IMG/VR virus record: IMGVR_UViG_3300012936_000056
Coordinates: 1-37,202 of that record
Strand: one strand, 5' to 3'
DNA from: a virus
DNA: 37,202 bases
How positions within the stretch are numbered: the first letter of the stretch is position 1; every line of letters starts with the position of its first letter. Below are positions 27,401-34,635 of this stretch, piece by piece. Made by a program: the position numbers and the translations under genes. The notes beneath the pieces were generated by a model that was given only the letters and a program-made list of their open reading frames with translations, was not told the DNA's origin and did no database searches.

Positions 27401-28147
27401 TATATGATTAGGTGTGCTTATTATTTTTGATTTGTCAAGTCTGAATTGATTTTTAATAAATTCTTGATCTTCTGAAATTGCATTTTCGCTTAATATATTA
27501 GAGTCAGTAGTAATATAAAAGTTATTATTTACACTTCCACTTAAAGATTTTAAAGGAAAACCAACTTCGTGTGATACGTTTTTATTTCCAAACTCAATTA
27601 AATTAAATTCTTCAAAAGGGTCTTTGAAGCTTTGCAATAATTTTCCAGTAGTAATTTTTGAAGATGGAAATACACCTTCACTGTAACTAATTTCATCAAG
27701 TCTTTTTTTAATTGATTTACCTAGTCTTCCTGACATTTCTGGTTTTGCACCAATTTTATATAATGTTATTGAATCATAGTCAGAGTTTATAATATTGTAC
27801 GGTAACTGAGGAAATTCTCCTTTAATTGTAAAAATAATGATTTTATTTGCACTATAGCTAGAAACATTTAATGACTCAATACTGAAAGTTACAGGAAGAC
27901 TATAATTATAAGCTCCAAGATCATTAGACTTAAATACTTTTTTTAAATAAAAATTTACAAACCCTGGCTTTATATCTTTTAATTTTATGCTATTGTGAAG
28001 TATAAAATTGTTTCTATTTGAAGCATCTACTTCAACATCAAAAGTCATAAAATATTTGTTTGTTCCATCATTTTGTAAAACTGTTTCTTTTACAATATTT
28101 AAAATATTACCAAGGAAAATATTGTTATTTTTCAAATTATTTTTCAT
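21410..28147 (-). CDS. Giant multidomain structural protein, 2245 residues
   Basis: This is the largest gene in the window, a single frame of 2245 residues, generally Asn/Ser/Asp-rich and beta-rich. Recognisable patches: a segment at about 518-560 with SYGFPWKATW and the strand SKYISKDFLLEKVVFKGVYS (541-560); a less Asn-rich segment at about 893-1183 with two strongly hydrophobic stretches, HAIIVMVMFYSPYLGLG and SGIANVFALTFILLENNL; then SYLLKPHDKLVVGIS and DKLEITLIGRDYIDD; and a C-terminus with GFKYGVLSGN and TNRFGHFADMDYGSSSYATV. Similar short patterns occur, from memory, in big structural proteins of marine phages, but I cannot name a function. No signal peptide is seen. Its ATG overlaps the previous stop as TAATG, suggesting coupled synthesis with the 343-residue protein. 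It is probably a baseplate-periphery or fibre component. Confidence 0.75.
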   Translation of the reverse strand: MKNNLKNNNIFLGNILNIVKETVLQNDGTNKYFMTFDVEVDASNRNNFILHNSIKLKDIKPGFVNFYLKKVFKSNDLGAYNYSLPVTFSIESLNVSSYSANKIIIFTIKGEFPQLPYNIINSDYDSITLYKIGAKPEMSGRLGKSIKKRLDEISYSEGVFPSSKITTGKLLQSFKDPFEEFNLIEFGNKNVSHEVGFPLKSLSGSVNNNFYITTDSNILSENAISEDQEFIKNQFRLDKSKIISTPNHIDNTFLIQRNINSNSLDEVIIQNRFKEEYQAYDESQYLHTEDVSQSFYNTTYDAENKTDYNLGKQKQIKIVLDFSGNNNDGNESIDLNLLNTKFVFNKPNASSTKSQFRFDLSDDLDDTTLTNRDNLVNTNFFNFMKDTNYSVSSHFMPTAYWDFNKGEWNYLQGIKESSSLYNGILGISNYVKNPDNAVESDNFPEFGERKEYTDIFNDIMFASDDTLLVNDIIRLNEENRNIIHFSKPLLTTPGMRNDNSILSSSSGLQLNKTPLSQISDSYGFPWKATWQPHNNHQLDMSKYISKDFLLEKVVFKGVYSSRGEMPVRIGNYSSGYLKETGNFPDSTLFRSHYNMKDDNTNCISNNITFFLLNERQNQNYLSNKIEVQPLQHYNFLLTNDSQETINNNNIYSNTGVKLSNFLGNFETYEEYQNKLKVKSYIVPSKSLYNLDEFNNIKSNSSTVFNLYYFKNNDNTNISYNPTKIGSFNKSNFFKLTRADSAAVGQIDKIYENHVNDTWENAGNTNTNLLSGNTYEKYKIFSSYSEDLDLNRSRDLVSYSNLLITSKKTSLQLDDQLLTNIDNHIVQEKDEDNLNINIDKQSFKVESYCKNQNFSNYTDESEYKIKSNYFENVTVSPEIESSFEIRSSYNKNTPELFQLSNASGSDGTAITDIMGIDVSGNNIPHTVPIFSFTLSYAQSTLVETHIKFSYKNPVGLSNRDTFASQDKTLNINQFIEKTTQSYQAAGPFGLMITRHRNIFDINLRLFDTYDNKSSFSDLINKLIFSSNSDETVFNFENSYFQAIKANASGITFETGDGNKWSDFTPEEKNLALHAIIVMVMFYSPYLGLGQQVKDTSGNLIDVQFPSNSFTLQTKSDSPFTSRINFLVSDWSIFNASNPSQDFLITDTSTGGNISYPNNVLISGIANVFALTFILLENNLNSAVIEQESYYNQSYNLEGKYLGESNGLGIVSDRIIDKSPISNQDLPTYKTKSGKLLQSGNSKNPTINSSYLLKPHDKLVVGISSNANGQVMPTVFKLHDKLEITLIGRDYIDDVQYKNNESKSITKTIIGDDFIEKSGASIYQTKGSYFDQVWDLNDVNESLDEFILGKNLIGLNSSKEFGTYSGFITSTQETSSIDKTIYLKDTINPSIGFIYKRCLGKSETNGIDFRDVDDNGISSNKIIFTENFTDAEISDYNLNFSNSLVNNWHNTYHLEEFKNILNNINNIIVNDKSVSYIDSGSESLKTFIYFDVDSYTVDYSEETKIHLQSNNEDSASSNVSRSNANLYKIYERYLSIKDFVLPNSSLDKFQNGLQIQNFESFISQNDSEIGLDFSNQQEFHNFIISNKNISKFNSSRSNFSNLSLQYFDSNLNLDEYCNDIKENSNVFSPQWHLVFELNSLEFTSLTSNLDENSKLNLREGSILDVFIFESSDSTIDQAVCKIAKITRIEDNFYQLAIPLYFWETLEIPQSYFGVDNNIVYGRYESRTNEAQYSTTPAWYAKLNDNTSIIDNPNVYDLFVIDGKTSDYESDPNLDILPVSLSENESRFYINGSLRSYPWKISEIDAIDIGNDGNTNEAIKEKIKLSSKSLFLCLAKFSNNTNSELTPDINFLNPNTKDLNNYYLLNKNSLTFIHKKYLENNKQLIDNRIEQILAPNNTLQKLNEKVYRSKIYKKKFNKFVKTNSYLVYKVHKMYVNTDGITSLVFDENNPHDPANPRNDYNIIEIIAFDSDNISTKKDFVSTKSPCFEIENNDIIRIYEESLKENYKINENINSETPYFEINLSSNTSPLTIGSVSNKQFKQIPYSNLSIKKNLLIEIGDNDNDFSTIQKNFSQIYSNDLIAKSNKKAEDIRRFGTPLFEIKQNPEGYRNINSQEDTMKNFLYGFSKGKFRYPILNLDGFKYGVLSGNKNSRKFHFKTNRFGHFADMDYGSSSYATVETGTGGEVIVNYPIVKQYLGQGYSYVEESNTTQTYNTDIYARSYYPYIENPNDALSQLNQSHPNYNADINF

Positions 28148-29178
28148 TAATCACCATCTCTTAAAAATGCAAATGAATCAGGCATTCCGCCATTAGAGTT
28201 GTCTAGGTCGAAACCAGAAGATACATGAATTAAATCTTCATCATGATCTGAATCTATTAAGATTAATTCTTTCGTATCATCAAATGGAGGGATTAAAGAT
28301 TCCTCTTCATTATAAAAAATAATCTTATTAGTAAATTGTGGTATTGTGCTAGTAGCATTTTCAGATGTATCAAAAATTGTGTAGATTTGTCCATTTATTG
28401 TGACTTGAGAATATCTAAAAGATCTTTGTAATAATTCTTCATTGTTAACTATGATATCCTCATCTTCCTCATCTAAAAAGCTTTCTGTTTTAAAAATTGA
28501 CTTTTTGTTTTCGTTAATTTTTATATCGTTTAAACTAAAAAAGTTAGATAAAAAAACTTGTTTATCTCTTGAAAACACACTTCCTGAACCTGTCATTAAG
28601 TCAGCCTTAATGCCTCTTAAAGATTTTTCAGTATTAATATCACCGTTAATTTGATCTAAATGCCCAAATACACAAATGTTTGAATTTAATCTTAATATTG
28701 AATATGCATTAAAATATCTAGGGTACTTAATTTCATGAGGCATTAAAAGAAACTCGTTAATATCTTCAATACTTTCAACATCTTCAAAAGGTTCATCGTC
28801 TAAGTTATCAAATATAGGATCAGCATTTCTTTGACCATATGAATTCTTAATTTTATATGGATTTTCAAAAGTAGAAATATTATTTCCAGAATAATTTTTA
28901 TCATCGTTATAAGGAGTAAAAATATGTGTTTGTATTTCTTGATCTTTTTTATAAAAGCTACTATTCATGATATTGTTAAAACCAAAATCTGAGTCAAATC
29001 CTACAAACACAGTTCCTTTTCGGAGTGTATCATTTGTAAATCCTTCCCTATCTAGAATTAATCTTTCATTTGGGTGCAAAAAGTCTTTATTTTTAGCTAA
29101 AAATTCAATATCACTTTTACAAGAAACATCTCGTTCATTTACATCAAAAAAGACAATTCTTTCATCTAACTCTAACAT
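28147..29178 (-). CDS. Acidic structural-type protein of unknown function, 343 residues
   Basis: I do not recognise this 343-residue protein. It is rich in Asp, Glu, Asn and Phe, with clusters such as NLDDEPFEDVESIEDINEF (124-142), FLDEEDEDIIVNNEELL and DSDHDEDLIH, so it is strongly acidic. Between them lies a probably folded beta segment (YSILRLNSNICVFGHLDQ). A role binding metal ions or a basic partner would fit the charge but is not shown. The ATG at 29178 has AAAGG upstream. Its stop overlaps the start of the 2245-residue gene by one base, a strong sign that the two products are made together and may assemble with each other. Confidence 0.68.
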   Translation of the reverse strand: MLELDERIVFFDVNERDVSCKSDIEFLAKNKDFLHPNERLILDREGFTNDTLRKGTVFVGFDSDFGFNNIMNSSFYKKDQEIQTHIFTPYNDDKNYSGNNISTFENPYKIKNSYGQRNADPIFDNLDDEPFEDVESIEDINEFLLMPHEIKYPRYFNAYSILRLNSNICVFGHLDQINGDINTEKSLRGIKADLMTGSGSVFSRDKQVFLSNFFSLNDIKINENKKSIFKTESFLDEEDEDIIVNNEELLQRSFRYSQVTINGQIYTIFDTSENATSTIPQFTNKIIFYNEEESLIPPFDDTKELILIDSDHDEDLIHVSSGFDLDNSNGGMPDSFAFLRDGD

Positions 29179-29193
29179 GTTCAGCCTTTCAGT

Positions 29194-32100
29194 TTATTGT
29201 CTATCTAAATTATAAGAATTACTTCGTCTCGAATATAAATTTTTTCTAGAAAAATCATATTGGTCTTCTTGACTTACTATTGTATTTATACTATCTTTAT
29301 TTTTGTGCTCGTATTTATGTCTTTCTAAAATATGAGACTCATATACAAAGTTAAACCCTTCAAAACTTACGTTACTTGGTACTATATCAAAAAGAACAGA
29401 CGACATAATATTATCAAAATATTTAAAAACATTACCTAACGACGCATAATTGATAAGCACTCTGTCACTAAACTTTGAAAAGTACTCTTCTCTTAAGTTA
29501 TCAATAAACTTATATTGATATTCAAATTTATTTGAAAAACTTTTTATTTTTATGTTAAAATCATTTAAGTCAGAAATTATGTTTTCAATATCATCATTTA
29601 TAGCTTTTGTTATTGACATGTCAATAGAAACTCTATTTGCAGTATCATATACATATTCATTAGGTACTTCGTGCGCCGGAAATATATTGAAATTGTTTTC
29701 TTGATTTTTGTTTTCATCTTCACTAAAGCTTACTATATTAAATTTATTAGACTTAGCGCTTTCATCAATTTTCATGCTTTTTTTCTTAAGAGACAAGACA
29801 TTAGTTTGAATTATGTTATTGCTTAGTTGATTGCCTAAGTAGTTATAAACATTACAGGCATTCAAATTAACAAAGTTGCTGTTAAATTTAATTAAATTAT
29901 TTGAGTTATCTTCTAATTTCCAATAGTAAGAACCTTCGTTATCAAGTCTAAAGCGCTCATCATCTTTAACACAAAAATCAAATATTAAATGTTTTAAAGG
30001 ATTATAAGTAGAAGTTCCTATGTTTTCAATATCGTTCGAATGCGAAACAATTTCAGATTTAGAAAGATTTTTCTTCCAAAGTCTAATATTGTAAATTTCT
30101 CCTTCGAATTCACCGTGAATAAGACTACTATCATTTTCCGAATAAAAGTCGACATTTGTGTTTTCACTGCTTTTATAAGATCCTTTTCCTATTTTAATAT
30201 TTTGAATATCATTTAAATTATTTTGTATATCAATAGATAAACTTTTTTCAAATATACTTTCATTGTTTAATATATTTTTATTGCCTAAGTCTATTAAAGA
30301 TGCATAATATGTATTACTGCTACCATCTCTACTTTGTGTCAAAACAAAATATTTTTCACAATTGAATAAATCAACATTTTCAAGTATAATTTTATAAACA
30401 GTATCATTAGATAAAGCATTTGATTTTGGCTGAATGTATACTGTAATATCGCCTTTAAAAAGATTAGGATCATTTTCTACATATTCTACTAAAATAAAAT
30501 CCTTTATTGAAAGTAAAGTTTGTTTTTTATTGTAATTTTTACCTGTCATTGATAAGAATTTTTGATTTAGTTTAGTCTTATGCAAAGCATTTTTTTTATT
30601 AATAATATCTTTAAAATTAAAAAATAACTCAACAGACCAATTATCTCCTACACCTGCTTCTAAAGTATTTTGTGTTGAATTGCTTTTACTTTGATCTAAA
30701 CTTTTTGATCTAATGTTATCAATAATAAGTAATAGTTGACTGTTTGGAATATTATAATTATTAGTTTGTCCAATATTTTTATCTAAAGCAAAACTTTCGT
30801 CATTTGTCATTAAGTTAACATTATTACCAAAATTAACATAGTTCTTTTTTATGTTTTTAATAATAAAATTTTGACTTTCTTTAATGTGATTAAAAGTAGA
30901 ATATTCTCTAATATTTATTAGCTTTTTACTTTCTATACCAAAAGAATTAAAGGCAGAGTGTATACTGTTTATTGTACCTTTTGATTTTAAAAAATCTTGT
31001 GTATTTATTAAAAATCTTTGCCAGAGTAAATTTTGTATTTTTCTAATGCTCAAATCAGAAAGTATATCTTCATAGTTCAGGTTTTTATTATTTAATTTTT
31101 CTTTACTTGGTGAAGATAAGATTTCTTTAAACTTAATGCCATACATTTTACATAGAATTGGAATCTGCATGCTAATTATTTTTTTATTGTTAATTGCATC
31201 ATAATCAACATTTAATAAGTTTGTAATTGAAGATATATAAAGCTTTAATTTATCAAAAAATCTAGCCCATATTAAAACAATATTTACTAAATCATTATTA
31301 GCAGGTACTGGTAAGTTTAAGTTACTTTTGTTGCTTATATTATTATTTAATATAGCTATTTCACTTGGTAAATTATAAGCTTCATCGTTACTATAAACAG
31401 GTAAATTTTGAATTTCTGAAGAATTTAAAAAATAATGTTTTGGCATTAAATTAAAAATTAAACTTGGATTATTAGCATCATATTTTTTTGCTAAATTTAT
31501 AAGTTGATCTCTAAGCTGAGTTGTTATTGTATATGCAGAATTTAAAACAGGTGAATCACTTTTGTTTTCTAAAACAAGTGGTGTATTTTCATTAACTTTA
31601 TTTAAAGATGTATCAGATTTTATATTTAACACATTATTATTTATTTCATAAAAAACACCATGAAGCTTGTTACCAGAATAATCTATACACAAACAGCTGT
31701 TTGTATAGTCTCCTCCAGGTTCATTAAGCCTTAAATAAAGTTTAAGACCTCTCTGAGAGAATATATTACTATTCATTTCTTTTTTAATGGTCTTGTAACT
31801 TCTAATCTTGTGAAAAAATCTAAATTCATCTATAGAACCTACAAACCCGTTCATGTTTTGTCCATCATGTAAAACTGAAGTGATTATTGATTCATTGTCA
31901 AGTACAAATATTTTTCCTAATGAAAAAGGTGCTTTATTATTAAAGCTATTAGAAAACTGATTTGAATTTAAATTTTGATTTGCGTGATCATCAAATATTT
32001 CACTTACAATATTACCATTTACAACAAAAGAAATTGCTTTTCTTTGAGTAATACTAATATTTATGTTTTGAAAAACTTCTGTGTTTATTAGAATTTTTTT

Positions 32101-32826
32101 ATTAATAAAATTTTTATTTATATAAATTGAAAAATTTAAAAAGCAGGTACTTGTTTCTACACCATTTTTAGTTATATAACAAATAAAGCCGTTATCAACC
32201 TTGTCTTCAGCGTTTTCTGTATAAACATTTATTTTTGAAAATACAGTTTGATAATCTATTATTGTATTTGTTGCAGTAAGTTCTGGCTTTATCCAAAAAT
32301 CAAAAGAAAAACTTTTTTCAACCGGATTTAAAATGTTTCTATTTCTATTTTTTGTATCATTTAAAATTTTTCCTTGTTCGTCATATACAACTACAATATC
32401 GTTCTGATTAAACTTTGCATAACCTGTTGATGTTGGATAAACATTTTTTAATAAATAATTTGTATATCCATCCATTCTATTAAAAAACTTAATATTTTCA
32501 ACTTGATTTTTATCATATGGAACATTTTGAATTTGCTCAAAAGCATATGATACTTTACTTACTGCAGAGTCAAAAACAATATGATTTTTAAATTCAGAGT
32601 AGTCAATATTTTCTAATTGTTGCGTTGTAAATAAACCTTCGTAGTCATCAATTCTTTGAAAAATTATTGACAAATCTTCTTTACTAAGCTTTTCTGGATC
32701 AATAATATTTAAGTTATCAAAAAGTTTATTTAGGCTATCTTTATTGACACTTGTAGCTGCATAGTTATAGCTTCTGTCAACAAAAGAATTTAAACTATCA
32801 TTATCTTTTGCTTGCTTAGCAATCAT
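29194..32826 (-). CDS. Baseplate/tail-type protein with two LamG-like domains, 1210 residues
   Basis: Residues about 170-345 form a first LamG-like sandwich: KSFSFDFWIKPEL at the start, AISFVVNGNIVSEIF in the middle and FVGSIDEFRFFHKI at the end. A helical region (about 430-640) includes LWQRFLINTQDFLKSKG (601-617) and AFNSFGIESKKLINIREY. Residues about 727-935 form a second LamG-like domain (WSVELFFNF to GEFEGEIYNIRLWKKNLS). The C-terminal part has DIVPSNVSFEGFNFVYESH and ILERHKY. From memory, the 'KGT...GI...EY' helices and the 'P-x-x-V-x-F-x-G-x-NF' end occur together in large tail or baseplate proteins of other phages. LamG folds suggest glycan or protein binding. The gene directly abuts the 599-residue gene (AAGGA ribosome site inside it). 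A receptor-facing baseplate component is my best guess. Confidence 0.78.
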   Translation of the reverse strand: MIAKQAKDNDSLNSFVDRSYNYAATSVNKDSLNKLFDNLNIIDPEKLSKEDLSIIFQRIDDYEGLFTTQQLENIDYSEFKNHIVFDSAVSKVSYAFEQIQNVPYDKNQVENIKFFNRMDGYTNYLLKNVYPTSTGYAKFNQNDIVVVYDEQGKILNDTKNRNRNILNPVEKSFSFDFWIKPELTATNTIIDYQTVFSKINVYTENAEDKVDNGFICYITKNGVETSTCFLNFSIYINKNFINKKILINTEVFQNINISITQRKAISFVVNGNIVSEIFDDHANQNLNSNQFSNSFNNKAPFSLGKIFVLDNESIITSVLHDGQNMNGFVGSIDEFRFFHKIRSYKTIKKEMNSNIFSQRGLKLYLRLNEPGGDYTNSCLCIDYSGNKLHGVFYEINNNVLNIKSDTSLNKVNENTPLVLENKSDSPVLNSAYTITTQLRDQLINLAKKYDANNPSLIFNLMPKHYFLNSSEIQNLPVYSNDEAYNLPSEIAILNNNISNKSNLNLPVPANNDLVNIVLIWARFFDKLKLYISSITNLLNVDYDAINNKKIISMQIPILCKMYGIKFKEILSSPSKEKLNNKNLNYEDILSDLSIRKIQNLLWQRFLINTQDFLKSKGTINSIHSAFNSFGIESKKLINIREYSTFNHIKESQNFIIKNIKKNYVNFGNNVNLMTNDESFALDKNIGQTNNYNIPNSQLLLIIDNIRSKSLDQSKSNSTQNTLEAGVGDNWSVELFFNFKDIINKKNALHKTKLNQKFLSMTGKNYNKKQTLLSIKDFILVEYVENDPNLFKGDITVYIQPKSNALSNDTVYKIILENVDLFNCEKYFVLTQSRDGSSNTYYASLIDLGNKNILNNESIFEKSLSIDIQNNLNDIQNIKIGKGSYKSSENTNVDFYSENDSSLIHGEFEGEIYNIRLWKKNLSKSEIVSHSNDIENIGTSTYNPLKHLIFDFCVKDDERFRLDNEGSYYWKLEDNSNNLIKFNSNFVNLNACNVYNYLGNQLSNNIIQTNVLSLKKKSMKIDESAKSNKFNIVSFSEDENKNQENNFNIFPAHEVPNEYVYDTANRVSIDMSITKAINDDIENIISDLNDFNIKIKSFSNKFEYQYKFIDNLREEYFSKFSDRVLINYASLGNVFKYFDNIMSSVLFDIVPSNVSFEGFNFVYESHILERHKYEHKNKDSINTIVSQEDQYDFSRKNLYSRRSNSYNLDRQ

Positions 32827-34626
32827 TTAAATTATCCTTACTGAGTATTTTTCATTGAAAATATATTTTTCATTATCTGTGACAATGTCTTTATATTTAA
32901 ACTTAAAATTAATTCTTCTATCTTTAAATATTTTAGGAATAAAAACGTCAAATACATATTTTTCACCATCAAAAAACATTAAAGTTGCTGAGTTATCATA
33001 ATCTACAATAACTTTATTTGTTTCTACATCATATATTTGATAATGTACATTGCCTAAATTCTCACTAGGTAGTTCATAAGGCACCTTTACGGCATCAAAT
33101 TCTTTGCGTGTATCAGTAAAATAAACTTTTAAAGATGTTACAGAGTTATCACTACTTATAAAATTTTCATCTATTTTTATTACTGATATAAGGTTTTCAA
33201 AGTCAAAACTTTCTTGAGTCTCACTGATTACAAAATCAACTCTTTGAGTTTTAACTGTTTTAATATTTGTTCCGTCATCTGTCCAATACCAGACATAATT
33301 TGCTTCTAGCTTATTGTTTTTAATTAAGCTGCTTATATTATCTTCAAATTTGCTTACATTGACTGTTGCTTTAAAAATACCTGATAATTGTTGTCCTCTA
33401 AGATTTGTTATGTTTGAAGAAGCATCAACAGGAGTTATTAAGTCAGTATCATTATCTTTGTTTGTTATTTTAAACTTTAAAGTATCTAAACCTGCAGGGT
33501 TTGCAAAATTAGAAAGTTGTCCATTAACTTTATTAAACAAATAAAAACTTTCATTATTGTTTAAAAATCTTATTTTATTAAAAGAACTAATAGGAATATG
33601 ATAACTTGAATCATTTATTTTTATTCTAAGTTCTGGTACTAGTTTTTTATTTGTTAAGTGTCTACTTCCTAGTCTTTTAGCAAAATAAGATTTATTATTA
33701 AATAAAAATTCATTTGTAAGTTTTATCAAAAAACCTTTGTCAGTTGTATTTACAAGTTGTTGCTTAATATAGTCTGTTACGTTTAAAACAATATCTTCGT
33801 TTCCTTTTTCTACATAAAAGTCTGAACTTATTGAATCTGCATCAGCTTGAGTTATAATTCCTGGTATTTCCCAAATGTTATTTGTGCTACTGTCCAAGTT
33901 TGTAAAATTACAAGGACCTTTATCAGAAAAATATATTGTATCTTTACCAATTCCTTCATCAAAATCTTTTAGCATTTTTAAGGCTTCAACTCTAAACTCT
34001 TTTGGTTTAGTTATGCCAGTATTTACATCTTTTAATACAATCTCTGCTTGCAAATTTTCAAAAGAACCTTGTAAAGCACCAGCATCGCTTAAAGTTATCC
34101 ATTCGCTTTTAAAGTTAGATATGTCAAATTTAACTAAGCATGCACTGTAATCTATTCTTGCAAAAGAAGATAAATTATATGAATGTGTCATGTTTGTAGG
34201 TAAAGTAAAAGACGTATCACCTGATGAACCAGATTTTTTCTGTTTTAAAACAAGTGTATTATTTGAATCTACATATGCATTTATTGCAAAGTCACTTTCA
34301 GCTTCAATTGCGGCTTTAATTAAGGATGCTTCGTTACCATTGTTTGATCCAACAATAGCTATATTGTTATTTAAAACACTGTCATTATTGTCAAATTCAA
34401 ATGTTTTAGTAACGCCATTTGCATCTTTTAATACTAAAACTTGACCATCTTCAATGCTATTACTAAATTGAAATATTGCCCAAGAATTAGCAAATTTATT
34501 TTCATTGTAAAGTTTAAATAAATCTAAAGTTGCTGCATTTCCAGAATTTGCCTCGATACCTTTGTTTTCTCGAGTATTTATATTTGTAACGTAAGCATCT
34601 TTTTGAGGTTCTAATATAATAATCAT
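32827..34626 (-). CDS. Structural protein with split DNRLRE-like domain, 599 residues
   Basis: The N-terminus PQKDAYVTN (7-15) and AATLDLFKLYNE (31-42), resuming at SACLVKFDISNFK (161-173), then DIVLNVTDYIKQQL and the SRHLTNKKLVPELRIKIND strand, resembles DNRLRE-like beta domains found in phage virion proteins and cell-surface proteins. Between 42 and about 160 an extra module is inserted: GQVLVLKDANGVTKTFEFDN (61-80), ASLIKAAIEAESDFAINAY and LKQKKSGSSGDTSFTLP. I associate such modules with variable insertions in marine phage proteins. The C-terminal third is beta-rich, with possible immunoglobulin-like segments ending KYSVRII. Ribosome site AAGGA. It is 9 bases downstream of the gp6-like gene and directly upstream of the double-LamG gene. 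Probably a baseplate-attached fibre or adaptor. Confidence 0.72.
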   Translation of the reverse strand: MIIILEPQKDAYVTNINTRENKGIEANSGNAATLDLFKLYNENKFANSWAIFQFSNSIEDGQVLVLKDANGVTKTFEFDNNDSVLNNNIAIVGSNNGNEASLIKAAIEAESDFAINAYVDSNNTLVLKQKKSGSSGDTSFTLPTNMTHSYNLSSFARIDYSACLVKFDISNFKSEWITLSDAGALQGSFENLQAEIVLKDVNTGITKPKEFRVEALKMLKDFDEGIGKDTIYFSDKGPCNFTNLDSSTNNIWEIPGIITQADADSISSDFYVEKGNEDIVLNVTDYIKQQLVNTTDKGFLIKLTNEFLFNNKSYFAKRLGSRHLTNKKLVPELRIKINDSSYHIPISSFNKIRFLNNNESFYLFNKVNGQLSNFANPAGLDTLKFKITNKDNDTDLITPVDASSNITNLRGQQLSGIFKATVNVSKFEDNISSLIKNNKLEANYVWYWTDDGTNIKTVKTQRVDFVISETQESFDFENLISVIKIDENFISSDNSVTSLKVYFTDTRKEFDAVKVPYELPSENLGNVHYQIYDVETNKVIVDYDNSATLMFFDGEKYVFDVFIPKIFKDRRINFKFKYKDIVTDNEKYIFNEKYSVRII

Positions 34627-34635
34627 TTGTATTCC

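Noticed and set aside
28145-28149. Programmed frameshift at the TAATG junctions (also at 5818)
   Set aside because: Both frames have their own start and stop with one-base overlap, which fits ordinary reinitiation. No slippery sequence is seen beside them.
5818-34626. DNA tandem repeats, CRISPR-like arrays or collagen-like repeats in the large genes
   Set aside because: The Asn/Ser-rich stretches are low in complexity but show no regular period or repeated unit on reading.
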